NCBI RefSeq assembly: GCF_020164955.1
Contig: NZ_JAIUHG010000020.1
Location: 1-64,000 of the forward strand
DNA: 64,000 bases
Reading direction: 5' to 3'
DNA from: Mesorhizobium sp. CA8
GTDB taxonomy: Bacteria; Pseudomonadota; Alphaproteobacteria; Rhizobiales; Rhizobiaceae
A program made the position numbers and the translations under genes. The notes below the pieces were generated by a model, which worked only from the letters and a program-made list of their open reading frames with translations, was not told the origin of the DNA and did no database searches. Positions 25,899 through 33,569 of this stretch are shown here, in pieces (position 1 is the first letter of the stretch; every line of letters starts with the position of its first letter).

Positions 25899-26986
25899 TG
25901 AGAGACAACTCGCTCCCTGCCGTTTCCTTTCAGGGTGTCACCCGACGCTACGGGCTCGTTACCGCGGTGAACGACGTCAGCCTCGACATCTCGCCGGGCG
26001 AGTTCTTCGCGCTGCTCGGCTCCAGCGGTTCGGGCAAGACGACGCTGCTGATGCTCTTGGCGGGGTTCGACACGCCGACCGAAGGCCGGGTGCTGATGGC
26101 GGGCACTTCTGTCTCGGACGTGCCTCCGCATCGGCGACGGATTGGGGTGGTCTTCCAGAACTATGCGCTGTTCCCTCATATGAACGCTGCCGACAACGTG
26201 GCCTATCCGCTGAAGATGCGCGGCGTCGGGCGTAGCGAGCGCGAGGCGAGAGTGAAAGCAGCGCTTGGTCTCGTCAATCTTACCGATCGCTGGGCTTCGT
26301 ATCCTTCGCAGTTGTCTGGCGGGCAGCAGCAACGCGTGGCGCTTGCCCGCGCCCTTGTCTTCGGCCCCGACCTCCTGCTCATGGACGAACCCCTCGGGGC
26401 TCTCGACCGAAGGCTGCGCGACCAGATGCAGCAAGAATTGAAGCGCATTCAGGGCGAACTCGGCATCACCGTCATTTACGTCACGCACGACCAGTCGGAA
26501 GCCATGGCCATGGCGAACCGGATCGGCATCATGGCCGGGGGACGGCTTCTCCAGGTCGCCGATCCTGAGACCATCTACGCCGCGCCGTCTAGTCACTTCG
26601 TCGCACGTTTCCTTGGGGAGTGTTCGATCCTGCGTGTCACCGCGACAGATGGCGGCCGTGGATATGAGATTGTTGGCGCGCGTCAGGCATTGCCGTCTCC
26701 GGAGGTGACGCCTTTCGATATTGTGGTGAGACCGGAGAACGTCTCTGTGCACCCCTTACCGGAAGCCGCATCGAACAATGCCTTCGGCGTTCCCGCGACT
26801 ATCCGTGACATCACCTATCTCGGCGCCGGCTGGCGCGTGACGCTCGAACTTTCCGACGGGCAGTCCCTGCTCGCCAGCATCGTGCGTGGAGACGACGTGG
26901 CCGGTTACCTCGGTCCTGGCAAGCCCGTCGTTGCGCGCTGGGCGCCGGCTTCCGTCGCCGTTCTTCCGGCTGAAGGATCTCCCTGA
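25898..26986 (+). CDS. ABC importer ATPase, spermidine/putrescine (PotA) type
   Basis: This 362-residue ATP-binding subunit has Walker A GSSGSGKTT, signature LSGGQQQRVALARAL, Walker B LLLMDEPLGALD, the switch histidine in IYVTHDQSEAMA, and a C-terminal TOBE domain. This layout is typical of the PotA/FbpC importer subclass. The ATG at 25898 overlaps the preceding stop. It energises import through the fused permease two genes downstream, with the binding protein encoded next. Confidence 0.93.
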   Translation: MRDNSLPAVSFQGVTRRYGLVTAVNDVSLDISPGEFFALLGSSGSGKTTLLMLLAGFDTPTEGRVLMAGTSVSDVPPHRRRIGVVFQNYALFPHMNAADNVAYPLKMRGVGRSEREARVKAALGLVNLTDRWASYPSQLSGGQQQRVALARALVFGPDLLLMDEPLGALDRRLRDQMQQELKRIQGELGITVIYVTHDQSEAMAMANRIGIMAGGRLLQVADPETIYAAPSSHFVARFLGECSILRVTATDGGRGYEIVGARQALPSPEVTPFDIVVRPENVSVHPLPEAASNNAFGVPATIRDITYLGAGWRVTLELSDGQSLLASIVRGDDVAGYLGPGKPVVARWAPASVAVLPAEGSP

Positions 26987-27014
26987 GGCGGATTTTTGTG
27001 GAGGAGTGAACCCA

Positions 27015-28055
27015 ATGAAACAAAAAAGCAGACTCTCTATTGGCATCTCGGCAGGCTTGCTTGCTGCGGCCAGCGTGACCTTGTTTGCGCAGTCGGCGCC
27101 CGCTGCCGATCCGGCCGAAGTCGTGGTCGCCTCTTACGGCGGCTCCTTCCAGGATGCCCAGACAAAGGCTTTCTTCGAGCCATATGCCAAAGCCACGGGT
27201 GTTAAAGTTACAGGCACCACCGGTTCGGGCTACGCCAAGGTGAAGGCGATGGAGGAGGGGGGCAATATCAGCTGGGACGTCGTCTCGGCCGAGAGCTCGG
27301 CCCATGCGAATGAGGTGAAGGACGGGCTTCTCGAGCCGCTCGACTATTCGATTATCAAGGCCGACGGCATTCCGGCCGAGTTCCGCACGAAGTACGGTGT
27401 CGGCTATATCAAGTTCGGCATGAACCTCGCGTGGAGCAAGGACAAGTTTCCGAAGGGACTTACCCCGGCTCAGTTCTTCGATCCTTCGGTGAAGGCCCGG
27501 CGCGCGGTGACCTTGGAACCGGAGTACACGCTCGAATTCGCGTTGCTGGCTGACGGTGTCAAGCCGGCCGCTCTCTATCCGCTGGACGTCGACCGCGCCC
27601 TCAAGGTGATCGGGCGGGTCAAGGACCAAATCGTCGCCTTCAAGGGCGCCGCAGATACCCAGGCGCTGATCCAGCAGGGCGAGGTGGACGTGGCCTTCGT
27701 CCCGAACGGCCGAGTCAACAACGCGATAAAGGCCGGCGCCAACTGGGCGTACGGATGGGACGATTCGGTATCAGATACTGAATGGTGGGTAGTGATGAAG
27801 GGTGCTCCCCACGTTCAGGAAGCAATGAAATTTATCAATTATGCCGTACAGCCTGCGCAGCAAGCGGAACTCACGCGGCAGATCCCCTACGGACCGACGA
27901 ACGTCGACGCGTTGAAGCTCCTCGACCCCGCCGTCGCCAAAGATCTGCCGAGCTATCCGGACAACGCGAAGCTCGGCGCTGTGCTTGATGCCAAATGGTG
28001 GAACGAGAACCGCGATTCTGTGAAGAGCCGCTGGAACTCGTACATCATGCAGTAG
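27015..28055 (+). CDS. ABC periplasmic substrate-binding protein (PotD-like)
   Basis: This 346-residue protein has a clear Sec signal peptide (KQKSRLSIGISAGLLAAASV, cleavage after SAPAA). The mature part is of the extracellular solute-binding type used by polyamine and opine importers (VVVASYGGSFQDAQ near the start, GYIKFGMNLAWSK, QQGEVDVAFVPNGRV, DTEWWVVMKGAPH). The ATG at 27015 follows GGAGGAGTG. With its operon partners the ligand is probably an amino acid-sugar conjugate; this is context-based. Confidence 0.9.
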   Translation: MKQKSRLSIGISAGLLAAASVTLFAQSAPAADPAEVVVASYGGSFQDAQTKAFFEPYAKATGVKVTGTTGSGYAKVKAMEEGGNISWDVVSAESSAHANEVKDGLLEPLDYSIIKADGIPAEFRTKYGVGYIKFGMNLAWSKDKFPKGLTPAQFFDPSVKARRAVTLEPEYTLEFALLADGVKPAALYPLDVDRALKVIGRVKDQIVAFKGAADTQALIQQGEVDVAFVPNGRVNNAIKAGANWAYGWDDSVSDTEWWVVMKGAPHVQEAMKFINYAVQPAQQAELTRQIPYGPTNVDALKLLDPAVAKDLPSYPDNAKLGAVLDAKWWNENRDSVKSRWNSYIMQ

Positions 28056-28081
28056 CAGCGGCTGGACAGGAGCAAACCAAG

Positions 28082-29845
28082 ATGAGGCGGAACAGATTCA
28101 TAGTTTGGCAGCGGTTTTTCCTACTGACGCCAGTACTCCTGCTGCTCCTCCTCGCCTTCGCCCTGCCGCTCCTGAATATCGCGCCGGAGGCGTTCGGCGG
28201 TCATGCGGCCGAGCGCTTCCTGCGCATTTTCGCAAGCCCGGTCTATCGAACGGTCATCTGGACGACGGTGCGCATCAGTCTAGAAGCAACCGCGATAACG
28301 CTCGTCGTCTCCTTTCCCCTGGCGTGGCTCCTAAGCCGGGCGACCGGGATCAAGGGCCTGCTTTTGGGGCTGTTGGTGCTGGTTCCCTTCTTGACCAGCG
28401 TACTGGTGCGGACCTTCGCCTGGCTGGCGATCCTCGGACAGCGGGGGCTTGTCAACGCGACGCTTCTCAAAATGGGGCTGATATCGGAGCCCCTCCCGCT
28501 TCTCTTCAGCGAGCCGGCGGTCGTTCTCGCACTGGTGCATTCTTCGATCCCGATGATGGTCTTTGCCCTCGTGAGTGTGCTGCGGCGCGTCGACGGACGC
28601 ATTCTCCTGGCTGCTCATACGCTTGGAGCCAACTCGCTGCGCGCCTGGATAGGCATACTCGTGCCGCTTGCAATACGCGGCATCCAATCCGGCGTCATTA
28701 TCATCTTCCTGTTCACCATGGCGAGCTTCATCGCGCCTGCCTTCCTCGGTAATCAGCGTCAGCAAATGCTCGCACAGGTGATTCAGTCTGAAATCGAGAC
28801 CGGGGCTGACTGGGCCTTCGCCGCGGCACTCGGCATAACACTTGCGGTGACGGCCACGATCATCGTCGTAGGATTCTCTATGATCGCGCGGTACTTGTCG
28901 CGTTGGCAGCGTCCGGGGACGCTACCACCCAGCGTACCGCAACAGCAAGCAGAGCAGGTGGACACGGCGCTTCTTCGCCGGCCGGCGGCACCGCCTAAAT
29001 CGCATCTTCGCACTCCTGCCCTTGTTCGCTTCGGCGCGCGCTTTGTCCAACCGGCCTATCTTGGCGCTATATCTGTCTTCATTCTCCTTCCGCTCGTCGT
29101 GCTCATTCCGGTATCGTTCAGTTCGGCGGACGTGCTCATCTTTCCGCCACCCGGCTATTCGATGCGATGGTTCGAGAAGATCCTCGGCAGCCAGGAATGG
29201 CTAGCGGCGGCACTGACCAGCCTGCGCATCGGCGCAGCGACCTGCGTCCTGAGCCTCGTCCTGGCCATTCTTACGGTGCTCGGGTTCGGGCGTCATTTCC
29301 GGTTTCAGGGCGCCGCTGAAGCTCTGGTGCTTTCACCCGTGACTGTGCCAAGCGTTGTGTTCGCGCTTGGCGCCTATCTGACCTTCGCGCGCGTCGGGCT
29401 GGTAGATACCGAGACTGGCATCATCATAGCCCACACGGTGCTGATCTTCCCCGTGGTCTACCTGGTCGCATCCGCGACATACAGTTCCATCGATCCGTGG
29501 CTGTCGCTGGCAGCAGCAAGCCTTGGGGCAAATCCTTGGCGCATCTTTCGAACGGTCACGTTCCCATTGCTGCTTCCAGGCCTGGCTGTCGGTGCCTTGC
29601 TGGCGATGCTTCTTTCGTTCGATGAATCCGTTGCTTCGATCTTCCTCAGCAATCTGTCGGTCAAGACCCTGCCGAGAAAGCTCTGGGAGGGCATTCGCTT
29701 CAACACCAGCCCCGAATCCGCGGCCGTTTCCGCCATGCTGCTTGGAGTGACATGCGTGGTGGTCATCGCGGGGATGGCGGTCGTCCTCGGGCGCCGGAAA
29801 AATCTTCCGTTGACGTTGCAAAGCGCTCCTGAACCCCTTCCTTGA
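28082..29845 (+). CDS. Fused ABC permease, PotB and PotC halves in one protein
   Basis: The 587-residue protein contains two complete permease domains, each of about six membrane helices with its own EAA loop: AAHTLGANSLRAWIGILVPL in the first half and AAASLGANPWRIFRTVTFPL in the second. The halves are joined near residues 275-310 by a hydrophilic linker rich in Pro, Gln and Arg (PPSVPQQQAEQ). Importers of this class usually use two separate permease genes, so this is a fusion that supplies both subunits. It is the last gene of the operon, 26 bases after the binding protein. Confidence 0.9.
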   Translation: MRRNRFIVWQRFFLLTPVLLLLLLAFALPLLNIAPEAFGGHAAERFLRIFASPVYRTVIWTTVRISLEATAITLVVSFPLAWLLSRATGIKGLLLGLLVLVPFLTSVLVRTFAWLAILGQRGLVNATLLKMGLISEPLPLLFSEPAVVLALVHSSIPMMVFALVSVLRRVDGRILLAAHTLGANSLRAWIGILVPLAIRGIQSGVIIIFLFTMASFIAPAFLGNQRQQMLAQVIQSEIETGADWAFAAALGITLAVTATIIVVGFSMIARYLSRWQRPGTLPPSVPQQQAEQVDTALLRRPAAPPKSHLRTPALVRFGARFVQPAYLGAISVFILLPLVVLIPVSFSSADVLIFPPPGYSMRWFEKILGSQEWLAAALTSLRIGAATCVLSLVLAILTVLGFGRHFRFQGAAEALVLSPVTVPSVVFALGAYLTFARVGLVDTETGIIIAHTVLIFPVVYLVASATYSSIDPWLSLAAASLGANPWRIFRTVTFPLLLPGLAVGALLAMLLSFDESVASIFLSNLSVKTLPRKLWEGIRFNTSPESAAVSAMLLGVTCVVVIAGMAVVLGRRKNLPLTLQSAPEPLP

Positions 29846-30229
29846 CCGGTCTCAATTGTCTTGGTCTCGCCTCACGCGAATGCCGCTTTTCGATCGAGAC
29901 AAGGTGAATAGTGAAACAACTGACTTTGACGATGGACAACAAAGGCAGACCGTCAGTTCCCGGCTTTCTCTCAGCCGGTCACCTGGGGACAGCGTGGGTG
30001 TCTCGGTCGAACATCATTCCAATTCCGATCCGCTATCCTGGCCGCACGGCGGCGCGCCAGGACGCCGGTGGGCCTCATACCTCCCAGGTGACCCACCGGC
30101 ACTCATTTCGAGCGCAAAACGACGCGTCGCAGCCCGTGCTGATCGCCGTGAGCGCGCTGTTCGGGCCAACGTCGCCGCCGGCGTGCAGATGACCGAGCTG
30201 TCGCAACCGGTAGCCGCGCTACACTAGGC
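29846..30229. other. Intergenic stretch between the catabolic operon and traR
   Basis: Open frames here (one of 93 codons at 29911 on the plus strand) show no family resemblance and are rich in Pro, Ser and Arg as expected by chance. This interval marks the transition from catabolic cargo to the ICE regulatory genes. No promoter motif stands out. Confidence 0.4.
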
Positions 30230-30958
30230 ATGTATGAACTCTTCCACAGGTTTGCCGAGCAGCTTACCGGCAGCGTTGACAAAGTGGATCTTCACGATGC
30301 CCTGGCTGAGACGGCTTCTTCGCTCGATATCCCGTTATTCGCCTACCTCTTCCCCTCGCTCCAGCTGGGCCGCGCGACGGATCTGATCTCCACCTATCCT
30401 CAGCCGTGGACGTCTCACTATCTTCACAGACGTTATGAAGATGTGGATCCAGTGGTTGATCAGGCGCGTCGTCGTCAGGAAATATTCCGCTGGGATGCGA
30501 ACGGCGGCGGCCTCGATTTGTCGCCTCCACAACGACGGCTGATGGATGAGGCGAACCAATTCGGCCTCCGCAGCGGATTTACGATCCCCATCCATGACCG
30601 CCGCGGTCTGTTTGCCGCTCTTACCTTCGCCTCCGATGAAAGGCAGCCACTGTTCTTCCGGGTCATTGACCGATATGAGCGCGCGCTGGAACTGATAGCC
30701 ATCTTCTTCCACATCCAGGCGCGTCGTAGGCTGACGACCGACCGAACGGTGGATGGAGTTGCTCTATCAAGTAGGGAAACTCAGTGCCTCCAGTGGGCTT
30801 CACAAGGCAAGTCAGCCTGGGAAATCGGCGAAATCCTGGGCATCAGTCAGCGCACCGCGGCCTTTCATCTCGACAACGCCAAGAAGAAGCTAGGCGTGCG
30901 GACCGTCACCCAGGCGGCCATTCGGTTTGCGATGTCCAAGCCATCGGACGACACGTAA
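30230..30958 (+). CDS. traR: TraR/LuxR-type quorum-sensing activator
   Basis: This 242-residue regulator has an N-terminal acyl-homoserine-lactone-binding domain with the conserved aromatic and acidic residues (SHYLHRRYEDVDPVV, IFRWDA, GFTIPIHDRRG). The C-terminal LuxR helix-turn-helix is LSSRETQCLQWASQGKSAW followed by ISQRTAAFHLDNAKKKLGV. With its ligand it should bind the lux box ten bases past its own stop codon and activate traI and the downstream frameshifted gene. Gene order matches the traR-traI1 locus of Mesorhizobium symbiosis ICEs. Confidence 0.93.
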   Translation: MYELFHRFAEQLTGSVDKVDLHDALAETASSLDIPLFAYLFPSLQLGRATDLISTYPQPWTSHYLHRRYEDVDPVVDQARRRQEIFRWDANGGGLDLSPPQRRLMDEANQFGLRSGFTIPIHDRRGLFAALTFASDERQPLFFRVIDRYERALELIAIFFHIQARRRLTTDRTVDGVALSSRETQCLQWASQGKSAWEIGEILGISQRTAAFHLDNAKKKLGVRTVTQAAIRFAMSKPSDDT

Positions 30959-30968
30959 AAACCTGATC

Positions 30969-30990
30969 AACCTGTATACATGCACAGGTT
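30969..30990 (+). promoter_or_regulatory. lux/tra box upstream of traI
   Basis: The element AACCTGT-N8-ACAGGTT is a perfect seven-base inverted repeat with the spacing and ACCTG/CAGGT cores of LuxR-family operators. It lies between traR and traI, ending 59 bases before the traI start, where it can activate the traI promoter. Confidence 0.85.
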
Positions 30991-31049
30991 GTAGCGGCTC
31001 CGGCCTTCATCTCAAATCGCAGGCATCTTTCATGCGAGGAGAGGCCGTC

Positions 31050-31679
31050 ATGATGCTGCTGATTACACCGGACAGCTACGCTGAATTCGCCGACGAGCTC
31101 GAGGAGATGCACCGTCTGCGGCATCGTGTGTTCAAGGATCGGCTCGATTGGGATGTGTCGGTCGACAATGGCTACGAAGTCGACACCTTCGATGCGGGGG
31201 GCCGCCCTCATTATCTGCTGCTGAGGGCTCCGACCGGGGGCATCGATGGCTGCGTGCGTCTGTTGCCAACCACTGGCCCGACGATGTTGCGTGACAGCTT
31301 CCCCATCCTTCTTGGTGATCGCCGGGCGCCGGAGGATCCACGAATTTGGGAAAGCAGCCGTTTCGCGCTTGATGTTCCGACTTCCGCGCCGAAAGTGGCA
31401 GGCATAGCGCTTGCCACCTACGAGCTGTTCGCCGGAATGATCGAGTTCGGTCTGTCACGCGATCTGCGCAGCATCGTCACCGTGACGGATTTGCGCATTG
31501 AGCGGATCCTGCGTCGCGCTGGCTGGCCACTCGAGCGCCTGTCCGATCCGCGGACGATCGGCAACACCCGTGCTGTCGCCGGCTATCTCGACGTCTCTCC
31601 TGGCAGCCTGGCAGTCGTCCGAAGCAATGGTGGCATCAGAGGTCCGGTGCTTTGGGCACCGGCAATCAAGGTCCCCTGA
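31050..31679 (+). CDS. traI: TraI/LuxI-type acyl-homoserine-lactone synthase
   Basis: This 209-residue synthase carries the LuxI-family residues in order: R-H-R-V-F (MHRLRHRVFKDRLDWDV), the D-x-F-D region (EVDTFDAGGRPHYLLL), R-L-L-P-T (GCVRLLPTTGPTML) and the W-E-S-S-R-F-A block (IWESSRFALDV). It makes the AHL signal from S-adenosylmethionine and an acyl donor. Two ATGs in tandem (31050 and 31053) follow GAGGAGAGG. It is the first gene of the lux-box-driven transcript that continues into the fseA frames. Confidence 0.94.
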   Translation: MMLLITPDSYAEFADELEEMHRLRHRVFKDRLDWDVSVDNGYEVDTFDAGGRPHYLLLRAPTGGIDGCVRLLPTTGPTMLRDSFPILLGDRRAPEDPRIWESSRFALDVPTSAPKVAGIALATYELFAGMIEFGLSRDLRSIVTVTDLRIERILRRAGWPLERLSDPRTIGNTRAVAGYLDVSPGSLAVVRSNGGIRGPVLWAPAIKVP

Positions 31680-31719
31680 CCTTTGAATGTGATTTCCTCC
31701 CGCAGCTGGAAGCGGTGCA

Positions 31720-32013
31720 ATGGACGAGACAGATCTCGGTCCTGCCTATCCTGACTGGCAGGACAGCAGCACATATGACTATACGGCGCAGCTTACCAGC
31801 CGGGGTTGGGCCTGGGAGTTTCTAAGGCGCAATCATCATTTCCAGAACGATGTGGAGGACGCGCTTCGTCATGCGCACCGTTCTGAATTAACATCAGGAA
31901 CTTCCCTCACCGTGCTGTCGCCGCAGGATGTCGATCTTTCACGATGGGGGCTTCTTTTTTGCCAGCTCGATCCACAGTCATGCCAGCGTCTTCTGGAGCC
32001 CTGGCCTATGTAG
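31720..32013 (+). CDS. fseA: FseA upstream frame (msi172-like, DUF6499 part)
   Basis: This 97-codon frame begins MDETDLGPAYPDWQDSSTYD and contains RGWAWEFLRRNHHFQNDVED, the N-terminal domain of the ICE excision activator FseA. Read alone it ends at 32013 with an unrelated tail. At 31957-31960 it reaches a T6 run where a +1 shift would move ribosomes into the next frame. In ICEMlSym of Mesorhizobium this arrangement is known: msi172 and msi171 are joined by programmed frameshifting to make FseA, which activates rdfS. The order here (traI, this frame, the overlapping DUF2285 frame) is the same. Confidence 0.85.
   Translation: MDETDLGPAYPDWQDSSTYDYTAQLTSRGWAWEFLRRNHHFQNDVEDALRHAHRSELTSGTSLTVLSPQDVDLSRWGLLFCQLDPQSCQRLLEPWPM
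31951..31963 (+). promoter_or_regulatory. Candidate programmed +1 ribosomal frameshift site
   Basis: The zero-frame codons are CTT CTT TTT TGC. Slipping forward by one T after TTT gives CTT CTT TTT (T) GCC and continues as A-S-S-I in the downstream frame, exactly where the two halves of the FseA protein have to join. The six consecutive Ts (31955-31960) allow the P-site phenylalanine tRNA to re-pair. No other position in the overlap gives as clean a junction. Confidence 0.7.
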
Positions 32014-32533
32014 CCACGTGCTGCCTGTTGCCGCCGAACGCGCGCAACGCTCGCGCATTGCTGACGCCTTCGATCTCTCAGCGCTCTCTTGCCGGGTCTC
32101 CGTACTCCTTGCAGGGGATGGACACCAACAGGTCTTGTTCACCGATGGTGGCAGGACCCTCCAACTGACAGTCTCCGGCGCAACGCTCTTCGAGCCTGCG
32201 CGATTGACCGCCAGCGTCCTCTGGTCTCCTGCGGAGGTAAGGCAACGTCTGCATGGTCTTGAATGCTTGAACAACCTACGGTCGACCGGGAGGCTGCCCG
32301 CGAGGTTCTTTCCAGCGGAGCCCCGGCGTGTGCGGTTGCGCTGGGTTCTGCGCGCGCTCGACGGCTCCATTGCCGGCGCTCGGCATCGCGAGATCGGTGT
32401 CGGTTTGTTCGGGAAGGCCCGTGTCGATGGTGACTGGGCTGATCCCGGTGATCATCTTCGTGACATCGTGCGTCGAGCGGTCAGACGCGGGCGCTCGCTC
32501 ATGAACGGCGGATATAGGCAATTTCTTCTGTAG
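31961..32533 (+). CDS. fseA: FseA downstream frame (msi171-like, DUF2285 part)
   Basis: This frame supplies the C-terminal 190 residues of FseA: ASSIHSHASVFWSPGLCSHV, VSVLLAGDGHQQVLF, and the DUF2285 domain ending DIVRRAVRRGRSLMNGGYR. Joined to the upstream frame it makes a protein of about 270 residues. An internal ATG at 31928 in this frame could also give a separate product. DUF2285 is shared with the antiactivator QseM encoded on the opposite strand just downstream. FseA is expected to act at the promoter ahead of rdfS. Confidence 0.82.
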   Translation, partial: ASSIHSHASVFWSPGLCSHVLPVAAERAQRSRIADAFDLSALSCRVSVLLAGDGHQQVLFTDGGRTLQLTVSGATLFEPARLTASVLWSPAEVRQRLHGLECLNNLRSTGRLPARFFPAEPRRVRLRWVLRALDGSIAGARHREIGVGLFGKARVDGDWADPGDHLRDIVRRAVRRGRSLMNGGYRQFLL

Positions 32534-32546
32534 CGGCTCTGGCCAT

Positions 32547-32867
32547 TTAGTCTGCGAACAGCTCCTTATACCCGCTGGTGATTAGCCAGTGCGTCCTGTC
32601 CAGATGGCTACGGACAGCCTTGCGGGCGCGAGTTGGCTCCTGCCTTGGATCGATGCCCAATACGGTCTGCGCCATCTCCTCCTCGCTGGCATTGTCGGCG
32701 CACGCGTCGAGGAGCCTGAGATAGACCGCAAAATGCTCGTTGTCGTAAGCGGTCAGGCTGTCCGCCCAGGGGACTTCATCCGCAACGGCAATGGCTTGAT
32801 TAAGCGCCTGATGTGGTCTGTCTTCCAACTCTCGCCTCGTCTTACACTCGAACTCTCTTCCACCCAT
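32547..32867 (-). CDS. qseM: QseM-like antiactivator (DUF2285)
   Basis: The 106-residue protein has a C-terminal DUF2285-type domain (LRLLDACADNASEEEMAQTV, ending HLDRTHWLITSGYKELF), which parallels the end of FseA (SLMNGGYRQFLL). In ICEMlSym, QseM binds TraR and FseA and blocks excision and transfer in most cells. The ATG at 32867 (MGGREFECKTRREL) is next to the divergent promoter with QseC-type operators. The gene converges on fseA and is divergent from qseC, as in the characterised locus. Initiation at a later codon is possible because the first residues are poorly conserved in style. Confidence 0.8.
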   Translation of the reverse strand: MGGREFECKTRRELEDRPHQALNQAIAVADEVPWADSLTAYDNEHFAVYLRLLDACADNASEEEMAQTVLGIDPRQEPTRARKAVRSHLDRTHWLITSGYKELFAD

Positions 32868-32879
32868 ACGCGCGCATTG

Positions 32880-32912
32880 TATCCTAAACTGGGATAATCC
32901 GAAACTAGGATT
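32880..32912. promoter_or_regulatory. Two overlapping QseC-type operators between qseM and qseC
   Basis: TATCCTAAACTGGGATA (32880-32896) and AATCCGAAACTAGGATT (32896-32912) are 17-base dyads, each with five-base arms (ATCC/GGAT core) around seven bases, sharing one base. Their centres are 16 bases apart. They lie in the divergent qseM/qseC promoter region, matching the known control of this switch by the QseC repressor. Confidence 0.75.
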
Positions 32913-32949
32913 AGTCGGTGAGCCGGTTCCTTCCTGACCGGTTCGCCTG

Positions 32950-33186
32950 ATGCCAAGATCCCTTCGATCGCCTCGCCAGCTTCGCCTGTTGAAAGAGCTG
33001 GTAGCGGCGCGCAAGAACAAAGGCCTGACCCAGTCACAGGTCGCCGAAGTCCTTGGCCGTCCGCAATCCTTCGTAGCTAAATATGAAGGCGGCGAACGCC
33101 GCTTGGACGTCATTGAATTTCTCGACCTCACCGAGGTTCTCGAAATCGATCCGTGCGAGCTCCTCGCTCAAGTACGTCGGCTGTGA
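32950..33186 (+). CDS. qseC: QseC-like XRE repressor
   Basis: This 78-residue protein is almost entirely a Cro/CI-type helix-turn-helix: LLKELVAARKNKGLTQSQVA, VLGRPQSFVAKYEGGERRL, DVIEFLDLTEVLEIDPCELL. In Mesorhizobium ICEs QseC represses qseM and its own gene through the operators between them, producing an on/off switch for quorum-sensing-activated transfer. Its ATG is 37 bases from the nearer operator. Confidence 0.85.
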   Translation: MPRSLRSPRQLRLLKELVAARKNKGLTQSQVAEVLGRPQSFVAKYEGGERRLDVIEFLDLTEVLEIDPCELLAQVRRL

Positions 33187-33569
33187 CCAGTCTCATCGGA
33201 GCGCCTGCGCGCCTGATGGCGCGCACCAGGTGCTCGTGAACCGAGTCCGCTTTTCTTCGACAAGCTCGGGCGGTCTCGGCCATACGGCTTCGCCCCCTGG
33301 CGCGGGCAGCCCTTGCGGGCTGTGACGGTCGCCGCCCTTTGTGCGGCGCTGTCTTTTTGGGTTGGCCTTCCCGGCGGCGCGGGGTGGGCGGCTCTCCCTT
33401 CTAGGCCCGCCGCGGCGGCCCGCAACCCTCCGCTTTAGCTCCGGGTCCTCCACTTCGTTCCGGCCCTGCGGATGCCGGCCGCCTCTGACGGCAGGCCTTT
33501 CCGGTCGTTTTCGCCGCCCACCCCGCTTCCGGGGAAGGGCGCAGCGAGAGTGCGAACGGAGATCAGATC
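33187..33569. other. GC-rich leader region before the ArdC-like gene
   Basis: No gene is supportable. The sequence is very GC-rich with many short self-complementary blocks (for example GCCGCCGCGGCGGC-like runs near 33405). Antirestriction genes on conjugative elements are often preceded by structured leaders that can act as promoters on single-stranded DNA during entry. That possibility is speculative here. Confidence 0.35.
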
